NCBI GenBank assembly: GCA_963678675.1
Contig: OY783198.1
Coordinates: 13,092,580-13,156,579 of the forward strand
Reading direction: 5' to 3'
Origin: Xiphydria camelus
Lineage: Eukaryota; Arthropoda; Insecta; Hymenoptera; Xiphydriidae
Length of the DNA: 64,000 bases
Part shown: piece after piece, positions 50,888 through 62,300 of the stretch
How the letters are laid out: each line of letters starts with the position of its first letter
Position numbering within the stretch: the first letter of the stretch is position 1
The notes under the pieces: generated by a model
Database searches by the model: none
What the model was told of the DNA's origin: nothing
Seen by the model: the letters and a program-made list of their open reading frames with translations, nothing else
Position numbers and translations under genes: made by a program

Positions 50888-51038
50888 TTGGGCCAGTCCT
50901 GGAGGTACTGCAATACCAGGCCAACCCGCGGCAAGGCCGGAGCGAGCTCCCGTCACCTCACCCACCTCCAAAAATCAGTTTAATATACTGGATTCCCAAT
51001 GGGAATCGTATCAGATATTAAGCTGATAAGAACAGATA
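50888..51038 (-). ncRNA. U2: U2 snRNA, 5'-truncated, gap between units 7 and 8
   Basis: Same 151-nt U2 segment. The junction differs in kind: unit 8 ends GGCTCG directly before TATCTG, not GGCGTT(T). Confidence 0.95.
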
Positions 51039-51921
51039 CGAGCCATTTATTGAAAATTTTAAAAATTTTACAATAAAAAATGTGTTCCCCCGGGGGAACA
51101 ATGCTCCCCCGGGGGTAAGATAAATGGCGCAGGCGCCACGAAGAAAAAAAAAAAAAAAAAAAAAAAGACATAAAAAATTGTACATAGATATGGATATAAA
51201 TATAAGGGAGGCGGCTAGTACCCACCCCCCACTATTGGGGACCCGCCATTATCGAAAAATGGTTTATTGGTTTTCGGCGGGCCCTAACAATACTATCCAT
51301 GCACTCCCCCCCGTCCTACGGTCGGGGGGTGTGACGCCTATCTGTTGAGGGACAGAACATGACAACACGACAGAAATCCAGCGGCACCCCGTGACCAGCC
51401 ATCTCCCGATCCACCTTTCGAAGGATCGAGGCCGGCCGGCCCCGGGGTACCAGCTCCACCGCACGGAACAAGGACAGGACAAGACATCACATGAACAACA
51501 CGGGACAATATCACAATGCGGTGGGCAACACGTATAATACTGACTACAGGCTATCCGAGGGTTATCATTGCCGATGCCTGATCAATTATAGTAAGTACAG
51601 GTAAGTATAATAATAATTTAAATAACCATATACCCATCGGGCAATAATAACGATTAGCGAGGCGGGATGGGTGGCAAAATTAGTCTACTAATAATAACAT
51701 AAGTAATAAATAACATAAGAGCGATAAGTATTCCATAATAGTGGCAGTTATAACTTTTAGGTAGCCGGCATCACGTATAATGACGGTGAATGACATGAAT
51801 AGGATGGATGAAAATATATACAATAGGTGAAAGAATGATATGGAGATGAAGAAAGAAAAAGGCCGGTACCTAGCGCAGAATGGCCAACCCTTCCCCGGAC
51901 CAAGGCAGGAGGGAAACATAT
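51039..51921 (-). other. 3' UTR of unit 8
   Basis: 883 nt. Core at 51383-51451; stem at 51239-51284 with the T-A pair replaced by C-G; terminal hairpin at 51087-51115 with the usual mismatch repaired to a pair. A 23-A run (T on the sense strand) at 51144-51166. Plus-strand CAGGTAAGTATAA at about 51599. Confidence 0.75.
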
Positions 51922-54900
51922 CTATACGTCATTATCGATTTCAATTTCTAGCGGTGCATACTGCCTAGCGCCGGTAAGATGTTCCACGTAGATATCGCGG
52001 GACCATCGGATCGTGTCCGAGACAATGAGTCGGCGCATCATCGATGAATACCACGAAGATATTCGTAGCCATCTCAGCACCTTCTCATTGCCCCAGTACC
52101 ACGACCCGAGGGCACCCACGATAAAGGCGTCAACCACAACTCGGTACCCTTGCGCCTGCAGCTGGTCCGCCAGGGGCGCGTACTTGGCGTATTTCCGCGC
52201 TCTGGCCTCATCCCAAGACTGCAGACGATTCTCAAAGGGCACCGTCACGTCCAAGATGGTGATGACACGTGACCGGTCGTCCCGGATAACTATATCCGGC
52301 CGAAGTTGTGCCAACTCCCCAACCACCCCTGCCACAGGGCGGTTCGTGGTCACGACGCCAGGCAGTTGCTGTGCTTTTACGATCCGATCGACAATCGCAT
52401 CATGCCGACGCTGAATTGCGTTGGAGTGAGGGGTGCAATGTCCAAGCACGTGGGGTAGTGTCTCGAGGGCGCTCCCGCACCGCCGGCATCGTTTATCGTT
52501 CGCGTCCCAAGGCCTAGCTCCGTTAAGAGGCAAGACATTGAGACGCGCTCGATGAACGAAACGCCAGTCAGCAAAGCGCGTAAAGCCGCCGGTCCGGAGG
52601 AAATGGTTGGACCATTTCGCCCGTCCCGACACCTCGTGGACCTTACCCTGGTCCCGCTTCGCCAGTAAGGTTCCGCGGTAGTACTCGACCAGTGCAACCC
52701 TCATCCGGTGCACTATCTGCGAGCGTGCGGCTGGTGGTACGATGGTCGATCGGTCACGAGTCGCTCGCAACACGATCGCCAGCTCCTCACGTTCGTCAGA
52801 CCACGTCCAACGCACGCCGAGCTTCGTTGACTGCCTCCGGGCGGCGTCACGTGCCGAGGTCCAGAGGGACTTAACGTCCCCCCCGTGCCTGGCGAAATCC
52901 CCCTCCAGCGAACCGGAAAGGTATTCCGCCACGTCGTTCATGCACGGCTCTCGGCCGAGCCGCTTCCTGACCGCCGCCCTCAACCCGCTACTCGCGATTG
53001 TTCTCACCACCTCATCCTCCGCCGTCAGCATTCTGAAGGCGTGTGCGATGGTGAGCGCGTCCGCGAGATCAGCTAGCGGAAGTAGCCCTCCTCCCCCCAT
53101 AGATGGAGGTAGGAAGACCACTTCCGCGCTCGCGCGCTGAGGGAGATGGAACCAGCCTTTGGCCAGCCTTTTCAGTTGGCGGTCGACTTCACCGAGTGGC
53201 CCCTTCTCCATCCTCATTCCCCTTAGACCGAAGTCCATACGCGGCAGCACAAACTTGGCTACCGCGTCGAACTTCTGCCAAGGGGCGAGCAACGAGGCAT
53301 CGATCGCCTTGAGGCACTCAACGATGTCAACGAGCGCCTTTATTGGGGTCTGGCTCACGTTGGCACCGGTGGGCGTACCCAAGTGGGGGTATTCGTCGCG
53401 GTCCGATAACGCGCGAACGGGCTCTCCTTGGAGAGGGAACACAGTCGGCAGCACCCGGCGCCCTCTTCTGCAGTTCATATGCAGAGTGGCACATTTAGCC
53501 GGATTAAAGTGCAGGCCAATCCGCTGTGCTGCCCTCTCCGCTGCGGACAGGAGGAGTCGCATCCCGGCGGGGTCGCTGGCAACCAGCGCAAGGTCGTCCG
53601 CATACGCCAGAGTGTTCAATCTCGTCCCGCGTAAATCGTACCCCGCGTCCGAAGACGCAAGGGCACGAAGTACGGGCTCGAGAGCGAGGTTGAACACTAT
53701 GGGGCTCAACGGGCAACCTTGTTTTACCCCCGACTGGATGTTCACCTCCGAGGTATAACCGTCCGCAGTCCTCACCCTCGTAGTGGCCCCTCGGTACATA
53801 CTCGCCACCAAACGGCGGAGAGATGCAGGCACCTGGGCTCCCTCCAGCGCGGCTGCAATGGAGACGTGGGGGACCGAACCGAAAGCATTTCGGAGGTCCA
53901 ACCACGCCACCACTACCTCCTTTCCAGTCCGACGTGCGTCCTGAATGGCCTCCTGAAGCACGAAGGAATGCTCGTAGCATCCCTCGTACTTCAGGAAGCC
54001 CTTCTGTGAAGGACTGATGCGGCCGTTGCGCGTCGCCCATACGGTGAGACGATCGGCCACGACGGCGGCGAACAGCTTGGCGAGAACCGAACCCATCGCG
54101 AGCGGGCGCCAATTGCTCAGATCGTCCTGATCCCCTTTCTTGTACACCAAGACGGTGTTGGAAGTCTTCCAACCCTCAGGGATCGCTTCCAGCCTGCGGC
54201 AGGCGTTGTACACCGCAGTCAGGACACACGCGCCGGGGTCGACCCTTCTCAAGTCGCGATAGGTAAGACCGTCGGGTCCAGGCGCGGTATTAGCCGCGTT
54301 CTTGAGCCGACGGAGTACCTCCAGCTGACTGAAGGGTGACTCCAGCGCGTCGTTATCGTCCTGCAACGGGGGCTCAGTCGGCCAGCCCCCGACAAGACCT
54401 TCCGGGTCCTCACGCCGGCGATACACTTCCTCGAAGTGATGAAGAACCCTATCGCGTGGCACGGCACACTGAACGGTAGGGCCCTGCATCACCTCGCGAA
54501 ATGCGCGCCGGGGGTCTTGTCTATACAGACGCTGGATGTGAGTCGCACGACTCACGCGATCCATGGGGGGAGGGAGCGGGGGATCAGGCTGATCCGAATG
54601 ATCAGCCACTCGCTCCGGGTTCGTATCCTCGGCTGCCCGCCTCCGGCGCGGCCGACCGCCCCCACGCCGGGGAGCATTTCGCGCACCGGAGGCGCCGGGT
54701 CCAGCAGGAGTCGCAGCCTGAAAACGCATGGCAAGTCGCCTTGCCAGCGCTTCCAACTCGTCTATTGACGAGACAGCCTCAGCCGCTTCGATGAGCTCGA
54801 CGCACTCAGTCTCGCTAAAAGGAGGCTGAGGCGCAGAGCCATCTGGCAGCGTTGGCTGGGCGTTGACCCTACCAGGCCCGACACCCCCGGCGCCGCGCGG

Positions 54901-57189
54901 CACGCCCAGTCCTCCCGCACCACTGCGGGCCGGATCTGGCCGCCTTCGGGAGGCCGAGGCACCCTGTCGGGGGGGTGGGGGAACTAAAGGGTGAGCCCGC
55001 CCGGGCGCCCGGGGACCATCGACGAAACCACCACCGTGATCGTGTAGCGAGGGACTTACCGGACGCTGAAACTGTGCGGTCCGGTCGCGGCGCGAAGAAT
55101 TGAATCCGCGATGCCCTCCTACCTCAGTCCTTCCTCGAGTGTCGCGCGGTGGCGCGTCAGGTCGGCGCCCCAGGCCAGCTGGGGCCAATGTCGACGCCGC
55201 GATGGTCGGCGTCGTCTGCGTAGCGGTCGTTGCCGTCCTCGCCGTCCTCATGGCAGCTGCTGGTGTTGTTGCTGCTGCCGCTGCTGCTGCTGGTGGTGTT
55301 GCTGCTGCAGCTGTCCGGGGTGAGTCCTCGGTGCGGCCCTCGGGTGTTGATCGGGCCGCTGGTGGTGGTGGGGGCGGTGGCCTCGCAGCTGCCTCCGCCC
55401 GGACTCTCCTCCGGATCTCCTCTTCTTCGTCGTCCGGGACCTCCCGACTTCCCGCGTGGTACTCGACGACCCCTGCGAGATACTCACGGGTCGCCGAGTA
55501 TCTCCTCCTTACTGCCTCCAGTTCGGGCGTATGAGGCAGTACTTCCACCTCCGGGGGAGCAGGTGTTTGAGGAAAAGAGGTGTTCCGCCAGAACACTTCG
55601 TCGTCGCTCGACGACGACGACGACGATCCGCTAGATATTGTTACGGATCGCCTGGGACGACCAGATCTTAAGACCCTTGGTCGTCCCGCGACGGAGAGGG
55701 TGACAGCTCCGTCGCTGAGGCGTCTGGCGGGGATCTCTCTCACCTCCTCTTCCTCGCTCCCGGCACCTGCATCGGATGTTACTGCAGGCGCCTCGTCCGG
55801 TATCTCCTCCTCTTCCTCCACGATCACGTCCTCCATCCTTGGTGGCGTTCGGGGGGGACTTATCCTCCCGGGATGGACGGCCGTAGAGCAGATCGGCCCG
55901 CCACATACCGAGGTGGTAATGGTAGTGGCGGTGATCGTGGCTACCGGACTGGAGGTGGGAATGGTAGTCTCGCTGGGCGGGGTCGTCGGGGGGTCCAAAA
56001 GACCTCCGAGGGCGACGAAGGGCTGTCCGCCCTGCAGCAGCAGTATACGTTGGCGAATTTCTTCGCGCTGCTGCTGGAGGGTTGGTGCTGTCGTTGTGGC
56101 TGGTGTCGGTGCTCCCTCGCTGGCGACGGGGGCAACGACGGGCGTAGGGGTGGTCGCAACAATGGCCGCAAAAGTTGTCCCGGCGGTGACCGGAGGTGAT
56201 CGCCGGAACCTCTGCTGCGTCCGTTCGGGAGACCGATCCTCTGTGGCGGCTCTCTGACTCCTGGCCCTACTCCTCGTGACTCTTGGGGACACAGGCGGGG
56301 CGCTGGTCGCACGTCCTCGCCTGGTCGTCACTCCTCGCGTGGTGGTCGTCTGCGAGGGACGGGTGGAAGTCGGCGCAGAGGTGGTCGTTGCACCGCTTCC
56401 ACTCCGTCGAGGAGGTGGAGTTGATCCCCGTCCAGAAGATGTTGATGGACCGGGGCGGGGGGAACTAGATGTCCGTGTTCCCCCGAGCGCGCTCCGCATG
56501 GTATCGGCTCCTCGGATGTTTGGCCTCTGGGTCGACGCTCTAGTGGGACCCCCGCTCGAAGATGTAGATGGCGAGGGTCGTAGGGGGACGGTGACTCCCG
56601 TCGCCCCGGCAGTCCGCACGAGGTGTTGTGTGGCTGGAACCTGCCGCGTCGGCCCAAAGGTCAATGTCATCTGGGTCGCTGCTCCTCCCGCCCTCCTGGT
56701 GGTAGAGATGGAGGCTGCCACGGTGGTGGTCGTCGTGGCCGAGGTCGATGGTGGTGTCCTCGTGGCACCCGTCGTCGTCGCCGTCGCACTAATCGCCGCT
56801 CTTAGAGTCCTTACGCCCGCGCTACGTGTAGTAGTCGCGGGTCGAGAGCTCGCGGGGGCGGAGGTATTAATGCCAGATGTACTGGCTGTCGATTGGGAGG
56901 GAGCTGTCGAACGGGGATGCGATCGCTCGAAGTGCGCCTTAACGTCTTTAAGGGCATACCTGCCCTTTCCGACGAAGGAGCACTGCGAGCACGCATATTC
57001 AATATATAGCCCCGCATGAGCCGGCTCATTATTCCTGGCCATAAGGGCCAGGTGCTTTGACAGCTCCGCGTTCCCTTTGAAACACCCCTTGGATCGAATT
57101 AGGCCCGAACCGCCGTAGCAGACCGGGCATCGAAATACCTCCGGTAGAGGTACCTCGATCCTCAGAGGGACGCGTGGTGGTGTCGCCAT
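51922..57189 (-). CDS. Retrotransposon ORF, unit 8, 1755 aa
   Basis: Intact. Starts at MATPP (upstream frame extension ends at GTG). Contains a private cassette between the low-complexity SRARSQRAATEDRS and GGQPFVALGGLLD stretches (ERTQQRF, FAAIVATTPTP, LQQQREEIRQRILLL) found in no other unit here, while flanking sequence matches unit 7. DALESPFSQL replaces DALVSPFSQL near the RT start. Motif A, YADD, CCHC and endonuclease residues are present. Confidence 0.94.
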   Translation of the reverse strand: MATPPRVPLRIEVPLPEVFRCPVCYGGSGLIRSKGCFKGNAELSKHLALMARNNEPAHAGLYIEYACSQCSFVGKGRYALKDVKAHFERSHPRSTAPSQSTASTSGINTSAPASSRPATTTRSAGVRTLRAAISATATTTGATRTPPSTSATTTTTVAASISTTRRAGGAATQMTLTFGPTRQVPATQHLVRTAGATGVTVPLRPSPSTSSSGGPTRASTQRPNIRGADTMRSALGGTRTSSSPRPGPSTSSGRGSTPPPRRSGSGATTTSAPTSTRPSQTTTTRGVTTRRGRATSAPPVSPRVTRSRARSQRAATEDRSPERTQQRFRRSPPVTAGTTFAAIVATTPTPVVAPVASEGAPTPATTTAPTLQQQREEIRQRILLLQGGQPFVALGGLLDPPTTPPSETTIPTSSPVATITATTITTSVCGGPICSTAVHPGRISPPRTPPRMEDVIVEEEEEIPDEAPAVTSDAGAGSEEEEVREIPARRLSDGAVTLSVAGRPRVLRSGRPRRSVTISSGSSSSSSSDDEVFWRNTSFPQTPAPPEVEVLPHTPELEAVRRRYSATREYLAGVVEYHAGSREVPDDEEEEIRRRVRAEAAARPPPPPPPAARSTPEGRTEDSPRTAAAATPPAAAAAAATTPAAAMRTARTATTATQTTPTIAASTLAPAGLGRRPDAPPRDTRGRTEVGGHRGFNSSRRDRTAQFQRPVSPSLHDHGGGFVDGPRAPGRAHPLVPPPPRQGASASRRRPDPARSGAGGLGVPRGAGGVGPGRVNAQPTLPDGSAPQPPFSETECVELIEAAEAVSSIDELEALARRLAMRFQAATPAGPGASGARNAPRRGGGRPRRRRAAEDTNPERVADHSDQPDPPLPPPMDRVSRATHIQRLYRQDPRRAFREVMQGPTVQCAVPRDRVLHHFEEVYRRREDPEGLVGGWPTEPPLQDDNDALESPFSQLEVLRRLKNAANTAPGPDGLTYRDLRRVDPGACVLTAVYNACRRLEAIPEGWKTSNTVLVYKKGDQDDLSNWRPLAMGSVLAKLFAAVVADRLTVWATRNGRISPSQKGFLKYEGCYEHSFVLQEAIQDARRTGKEVVVAWLDLRNAFGSVPHVSIAAALEGAQVPASLRRLVASMYRGATTRVRTADGYTSEVNIQSGVKQGCPLSPIVFNLALEPVLRALASSDAGYDLRGTRLNTLAYADDLALVASDPAGMRLLLSAAERAAQRIGLHFNPAKCATLHMNCRRGRRVLPTVFPLQGEPVRALSDRDEYPHLGTPTGANVSQTPIKALVDIVECLKAIDASLLAPWQKFDAVAKFVLPRMDFGLRGMRMEKGPLGEVDRQLKRLAKGWFHLPQRASAEVVFLPPSMGGGGLLPLADLADALTIAHAFRMLTAEDEVVRTIASSGLRAAVRKRLGREPCMNDVAEYLSGSLEGDFARHGGDVKSLWTSARDAARRQSTKLGVRWTWSDEREELAIVLRATRDRSTIVPPAARSQIVHRMRVALVEYYRGTLLAKRDQGKVHEVSGRAKWSNHFLRTGGFTRFADWRFVHRARLNVLPLNGARPWDANDKRCRRCGSALETLPHVLGHCTPHSNAIQRRHDAIVDRIVKAQQLPGVVTTNRPVAGVVGELAQLRPDIVIRDDRSRVITILDVTVPFENRLQSWDEARARKYAKYAPLADQLQAQGYRVVVDAFIVGALGSWYWGNEKVLRWLRISSWYSSMMRRLIVSDTIRWSRDIYVEHLTGARQYAPLEIEIDNDV

Positions 57190-58235
57190 CTCGCAGTGGT
57201 CGGAGTACACTAAACGGGAACTTAACCGACGGTTAAGTTAAACTAACTAGGAGAGGGTACTCTAGGGGATTCGCCAGGCGGCGTGACAGTTTCCCGCCAC
57301 AAACCGACTAACTCCTCGCACTAGAGGGGATAAGGAAGATGGCGGCAACTGACGCGCGGGAGTCACTCCTCAGAGTGGCTCGCACGATGACAGCTGTCAC
57401 CACCCGTGCAAAGAGGTTAGGGACTCCGATGGTCACTTAGCCGCGGGGATCACTCCAAGGAGCGACGCGCGCAGCAGAGCGCCTGACACCGGGGGAGGTT
57501 AGAAGGGAAATGTAGGGTAGGGTTAGGTCGCCTTACAGCAACCGACACTCGGATGCCTTAGAGCAAAGCTCGCTGGCAGGCGAGTGGGGGCTGATGGAAG
57601 GGAACCGGGAAATTTAAAAGGGTTAAAACCGATTCCTCCCTCGATTACTCCCTCCCGTTACCGGTAAGGAGCTCGATTGAGGAAAGGGAGTTGGACGACT
57701 AGGAGGGGGAAAGAACACTCTACCTACCTCCGACCACTTAACGTTGGGACGACGACTGCGTCCTCCGGTGGCGCCTCCAAGGGGGTTATCCGCGAACACT
57801 CCGCACTCGCGAACTCTCTGCGCGGCACACAGAGGGACAGCACAAATAAATTAACGACACTGCACGCAGTTACCGACACTGTACACACCGCGCGACACTG
57901 AACTTAATAAATTAACACTTAACACAGAAAAATAAAACTTAAACTAATCGCTTCCCGACCGAGAGCGTAAGACTTTAAAATTCCTCCGGAGAGTGTAAAG
58001 GCTCTCAGGAGGAAAGACTAGAAATAAAACTAAGTCCAAATATAAAATTCAAACGGGTGTAAAGAGCCCGGAATAATTATAAGTCTAAAGGTAGTACTGT
58101 AGAAGAGTACCGCGACACCGGTAAAATCGGTCGCGGCAGGGATAAGGTATGGAAAACTGATTTTTGGTAAAGGTGGATGGCCTTGCCGTTCCTCAAACCT
58201 TATTAAAGGGAGGAATTATAAATTGGAAAGGATAA
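57190..58235 (-). other. Leader / 5' region of unit 8
   Basis: 1046 nt, close to identical to unit 7's leader. Palindrome at 57219-57239, YY1-like motif near 57336-57346, U2-complementary arm near 58153-58188. Confidence 0.7.
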
Positions 58236-58386
58236 TTGGGCCAGTCCTGGAGGTACTGCAATACCAGGCCAACCCGCGGCAAGGCCGGAGCGAGCTCCCG
58301 TCACCTCACCCACCTCCAAAAATCAGTTTAATATACTGGATTCCCAATGGGAATCGTATCAGATATTAAGCTGATAAGAACAGATA
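58236..58386 (-). ncRNA. U2: U2 snRNA, 5'-truncated, gap between units 8 and 9
   Basis: Same 151-nt U2 segment; unit 9 ends GGCTCG before it, as unit 8 does at its own junction. The most upstream U2 copy in the window (sense orientation) and still truncated at nt ~37. Confidence 0.95.
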
Positions 58387-59345
58387 CGAGCCATTTATTG
58401 TACAATTACACGAATACATACAATAAAGATGTGTTCCCCCGGAGGAACAAAGCTCCCCCAGGGGTAATGGCGCGTGGCGCCAGACGAACAGAAACAAGAC
58501 AGATGTCACATACGGTGAATGCATATATAAAAATATAAGGGGGGTGGCTACATACCCACCCCCCACTATTAGGGGCCCGCCATTATCATCATGGGAAAGA
58601 ATTTATTTATTTCGGCGGACCCTTCCAATTTATACATAAGACCCCCCGCCGCCCTGCGGTCGGGGGATGTGGCGCCACTGTATCTGGGGGACAATCACAC
58701 TCACGCACCACACAACAGAAATCCAGTGGTACCCCGTGACCAGCCGACCTCAGCCCACCTTACGACGGACCGAGGTCGGCCGGCCTATAGGGTACCGCTC
58801 CACCGCACAACAGAGACACACAGGACAACACAGGACAACACCGGACGAGACCCACAGTGCGGTGAGCAACACAAATCTTAATAGTTCGCATAATATATTT
58901 ATTTAATTTTAATTTCAATCGCTTCCGGTCGGTACTACGTGGTAAGTAAATTATTTAAATTAGGTTAAGTTAAATCATGACAATATTAATAGCACTGTAG
59001 TACGGACCGTAGCGATTGGACGTATAATGTATAGGAACCTTCGTATTCTATGTGAGGGGGAAGGGTGGCCCCGCAATAAAATTTGTAAATAATGACTAAA
59101 ATTGTATATATAAAATGGTATAAATAATCAGGTAAGTAATAGTTCAAGTACATAGTTAGATAATCAAATTAGGTTAAGTAAATATCAGTTGGGCAACCAG
59201 TAGCAAGGCAAATGGCGGTGAATGAGGTGAGTGCAATGAATGATCATATTTACAATAGGCGAGTTTTGATGAGATGGATGCGAAACGAGATACTGTTGCC
59301 CATGAAGTGCCAACCCTTCCCAGGACCAAAGCAGGAGGGCCAATA
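58387..59345 (-). other. 3' UTR of unit 9 (most diverged)
   Basis: 959 nt. Despite heavy change, the 69-nt core (58728-58796), the 9-bp stem (58573-58622) and the terminal hairpin (58436-58464, weakened) are recognisable. Plus-strand GTGGTAAGTAAA near 58938 and TCAGGTAAGTAAT near 59129. Confidence 0.75.
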
Positions 59346-62300
59346 TTATTCGTTATTATTCTCGGGTGGCAAGGGCGCATACTGCCTGACGCCGGTCAAA
59401 TGCTCCACATAAATGTCCCGGGACCAACGAATAGTGTCCGAGACAATGAGCCGGCGCATCATCGATGAATACCACGGAGAAATCCGTAGCCATCTCAACA
59501 CCTTTTCATTCCCCCAGTACCACGATCCGAGGGCCCCTACAATGAAGGCATCGACAACAACTTGATACCCTTGCGCACGCAGCTGGTCAGCTAAGGGCTG
59601 GTACTTGGCATGTTTCCTAGCCCTAGCTTCATCCCATGACTGGATGCGATTTTCGAAGGGCACCGTCACGTCTAAGATGGTGATAAGACGCGACCGGTCG
59701 TCTCGTATAACGAGATCAGGCCGAAGTTGCGCGAGGTCTCCAACCACCCCTGCCACAGGGCGATTAGTGGAGATGACCCCAGGCAGTCGCAATGCTTTCG
59801 CTAACCGATCAACAATCGCATCATGCCGACGCTGAATCGCGTTGGAGTGAGGGGTGCAATGACCGAGCACATGGGGTAGTGTCTCGAGGGCGCTCCCGCA
59901 CCGCCGGCATCGTTTATCGTTCGCTTCCCAAGGCCTAGCTCCGTTCAGAGGCAAGACATTGAGACGCGCTCGATGAATGAAACGCCAGTCGGCAAAACGC
60001 GTAAAGCCGCCAGTCCGGAGGAAATGGTTAGACCACTTCGCCCGTCCTGACACCTCGTGGACCTTACCCTGGTCCCGCTTCGCCAGCAAGGTTCCGCGGT
60101 AGTACTCGACCAGTGCAACCCTCATCCGGTGCACTATTTGCGAGCGTGCGGCTGGTGGTACGATGGTCGATCGGTCTCGAGTCGCTCGCAGCACGATCGC
60201 CAGCTCCTCACGTTCGTCAGACCACGTCCAACGCACGCCGAGCTTCGTTGACTGCCTCCGGGCGGCGTCACGTGCCGAGGTCCAGAGGGACTTAACGTCC
60301 CCCCCGTGCCTGGCGAAATCCCCCTCCAGCGAACCGGAAAGGTATTCCGCCACGTCGTTCATGCACGGCTCTCGGCCGAGCCGCTTCCTGACCGCCGCCC
60401 TCAACCCGCTACTCGCGATTGCTCTCACCACCTCATCCTCCGCCGTCAGCATTCTGAAGGCGTGTGCGATGGTGAGCGCGTCCGCGAGATCAGCTAGCGG
60501 AAGTAGCCCTCCTCCCCCCATAGATGGAGGTAGGAAGACCACTTCCGCGCTCGCGCGCTGAGGGAGATGGAACCAGCCTTTGGCCAGCCTTTTCAGTTGG
60601 CGGTCGACTTCACCGAGTGGCCCCTTCTCCATCCTCATTCCCCTTAGACCGAAGTCCATACGCGGCAGCACAAACTTGGCTACCGCGTCGAACTTCTGCC
60701 AAGGGGCGAGCAACGAGGCATCGATCGCCTTGAGGCACTCAACGATGTCAACGAGCGCCTTTATTGGGGTCTGGCTCACGTTGGCACCGGTGGGCGTACC
60801 CAAGTGGGGGTATTCGTCGCGGTCCGATAACGCGCGAACGGGCTCTCCTTGGAGAGGGAACACAGTCGGCAGCACCCGGCGCCCTCTTCTGCAGTTCATA
60901 TGCAGAGTGGCACATTTAGCCGGGTTAAAGTGCAGGCCAATCCGCTGTGCTGCCCTCTCCGCTGCGGACAGGAGGAGTCGCATCCCGGCGGGGTCGCTGG
61001 CAACCAGCGCAAGGTCGTCCGCATACGCCAGAGTGTTCAATCTCGTCCCGCGTAAATCGTACCCCGCATCCGAGGATGCAAGGGCACGAAGTACGGGCTC
61101 GAGAGCGAGGTTGAACACTATGGGGCTCAACGGGCAACCTTGTTTTACACCCGACTGGATGTTCACCTCCGAGGTATAACCATCCGCAGTCCTCACCCTA
61201 GTAGTGGCCCCTCGGTACATGCTCGCCACCAAACGGCGGAGAGATGCAGGCACCTGGGCTCCTTCCAGCGCGGCTGCGATGGAGACGTGGGGGACCGAAC
61301 CGAAAGCATTTCGGAGGTCCAACCACGCCACCACCACCTCCTTTCCAGTCCGACGTGCGTCCTGAATGGCCTCCTGAAGCACGAAGGAGTGCTCGTAGCA
61401 TCCCTCGTACTTCAGGAAGCCCTTCTGTGAAGGACTGATGCGGCCGTTGCGCGTCGCCCATACGGTAAGACGATCGGCCACGACGGCGGCGAACAGCTTA
61501 GCGAGAACCGACCCCATCGCGAGTGGGCGCCAATTACTCAGATCGTCCTGATCCCCTTTCTTGTACACCAGGACGGTGTTGGAAGTCTTCCAACCCTCAG
61601 GGATCGCTTCCAGCCTGCGGCAGGCGTTATAAACCGCAGTCAGGACACACGCACCGGGGTCAACCCTTCGCAAGTCGCGATAGGTAAGACCGTCGGGTCC
61701 AGGCGCGGTATTAGCCGCGTTCTTGAGCCGACGGAGTACCTCCAGCTGACTGAAGGGTGACACCAGCGCGTCATTATCGTCCTGCAAAGGGGGCTCAGTC
61801 GGCCAGCCCCCGACAAGACCTTCCGGGTCCTCACGCCGGCGATACACCTCCTCGAAGTGATGAAGAACCCTACCGCGTGGCACCGCACACTGGACGGCAG
61901 GGCCCTGCACCACCTCGCGAAATGCACGCCGGGGGTCCTGTCTATAGAGACGCTGGATGTGAGTCGCACGACTCACGCGATCCATGGGGGGAGGAAGCGG
62001 GGGATCAGGCTGATCCGAATGATCAGCTACTCGCTCCGGGTTCGTGTCCTCAGCTGCCCGTCTCCGGCGCGGCCGACCGCCCCCACGTCGGGGAGCATTT
62101 CGCGCACCAGAGGCGCCGGGCCCAGCAGGAGTCGCAGCCTGAAAACGCATGGCGAGTCGCCTCGCCAGCGCTTCCAACTCGTCTATTGACGAGACAGCCT
62201 CAGCCGCTTCGATGAGCTCACCGCACTCAGTCTCGCTAAAAGGAGGCTGAGGCGCAGAGCCATCTGGCAGCGTTGGCTGGGCGTTGACCCTACCAGGCCC

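Larger units (their letters stand above)
43611..51038 (-). mobile_element. Unit 7 of the array, 7428 bp (longest)
   Basis: U2 fragment 51038-50888, leader 50887-49842, ORF 49841-44577, 3' UTR 44576-43611. Extra length lies in the 3' UTR. Confidence 0.85.
51039..58386 (-). mobile_element. Unit 8 of the array, 7348 bp
   Basis: U2 fragment 58386-58236, leader 58235-57190, ORF 57189-51922, 3' UTR 51921-51039. Leader and N-terminal coding region are very close to unit 7, but an internal coding block (about 55.78-56.27 kb) and the 3' UTR are distinct. Confidence 0.85.
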
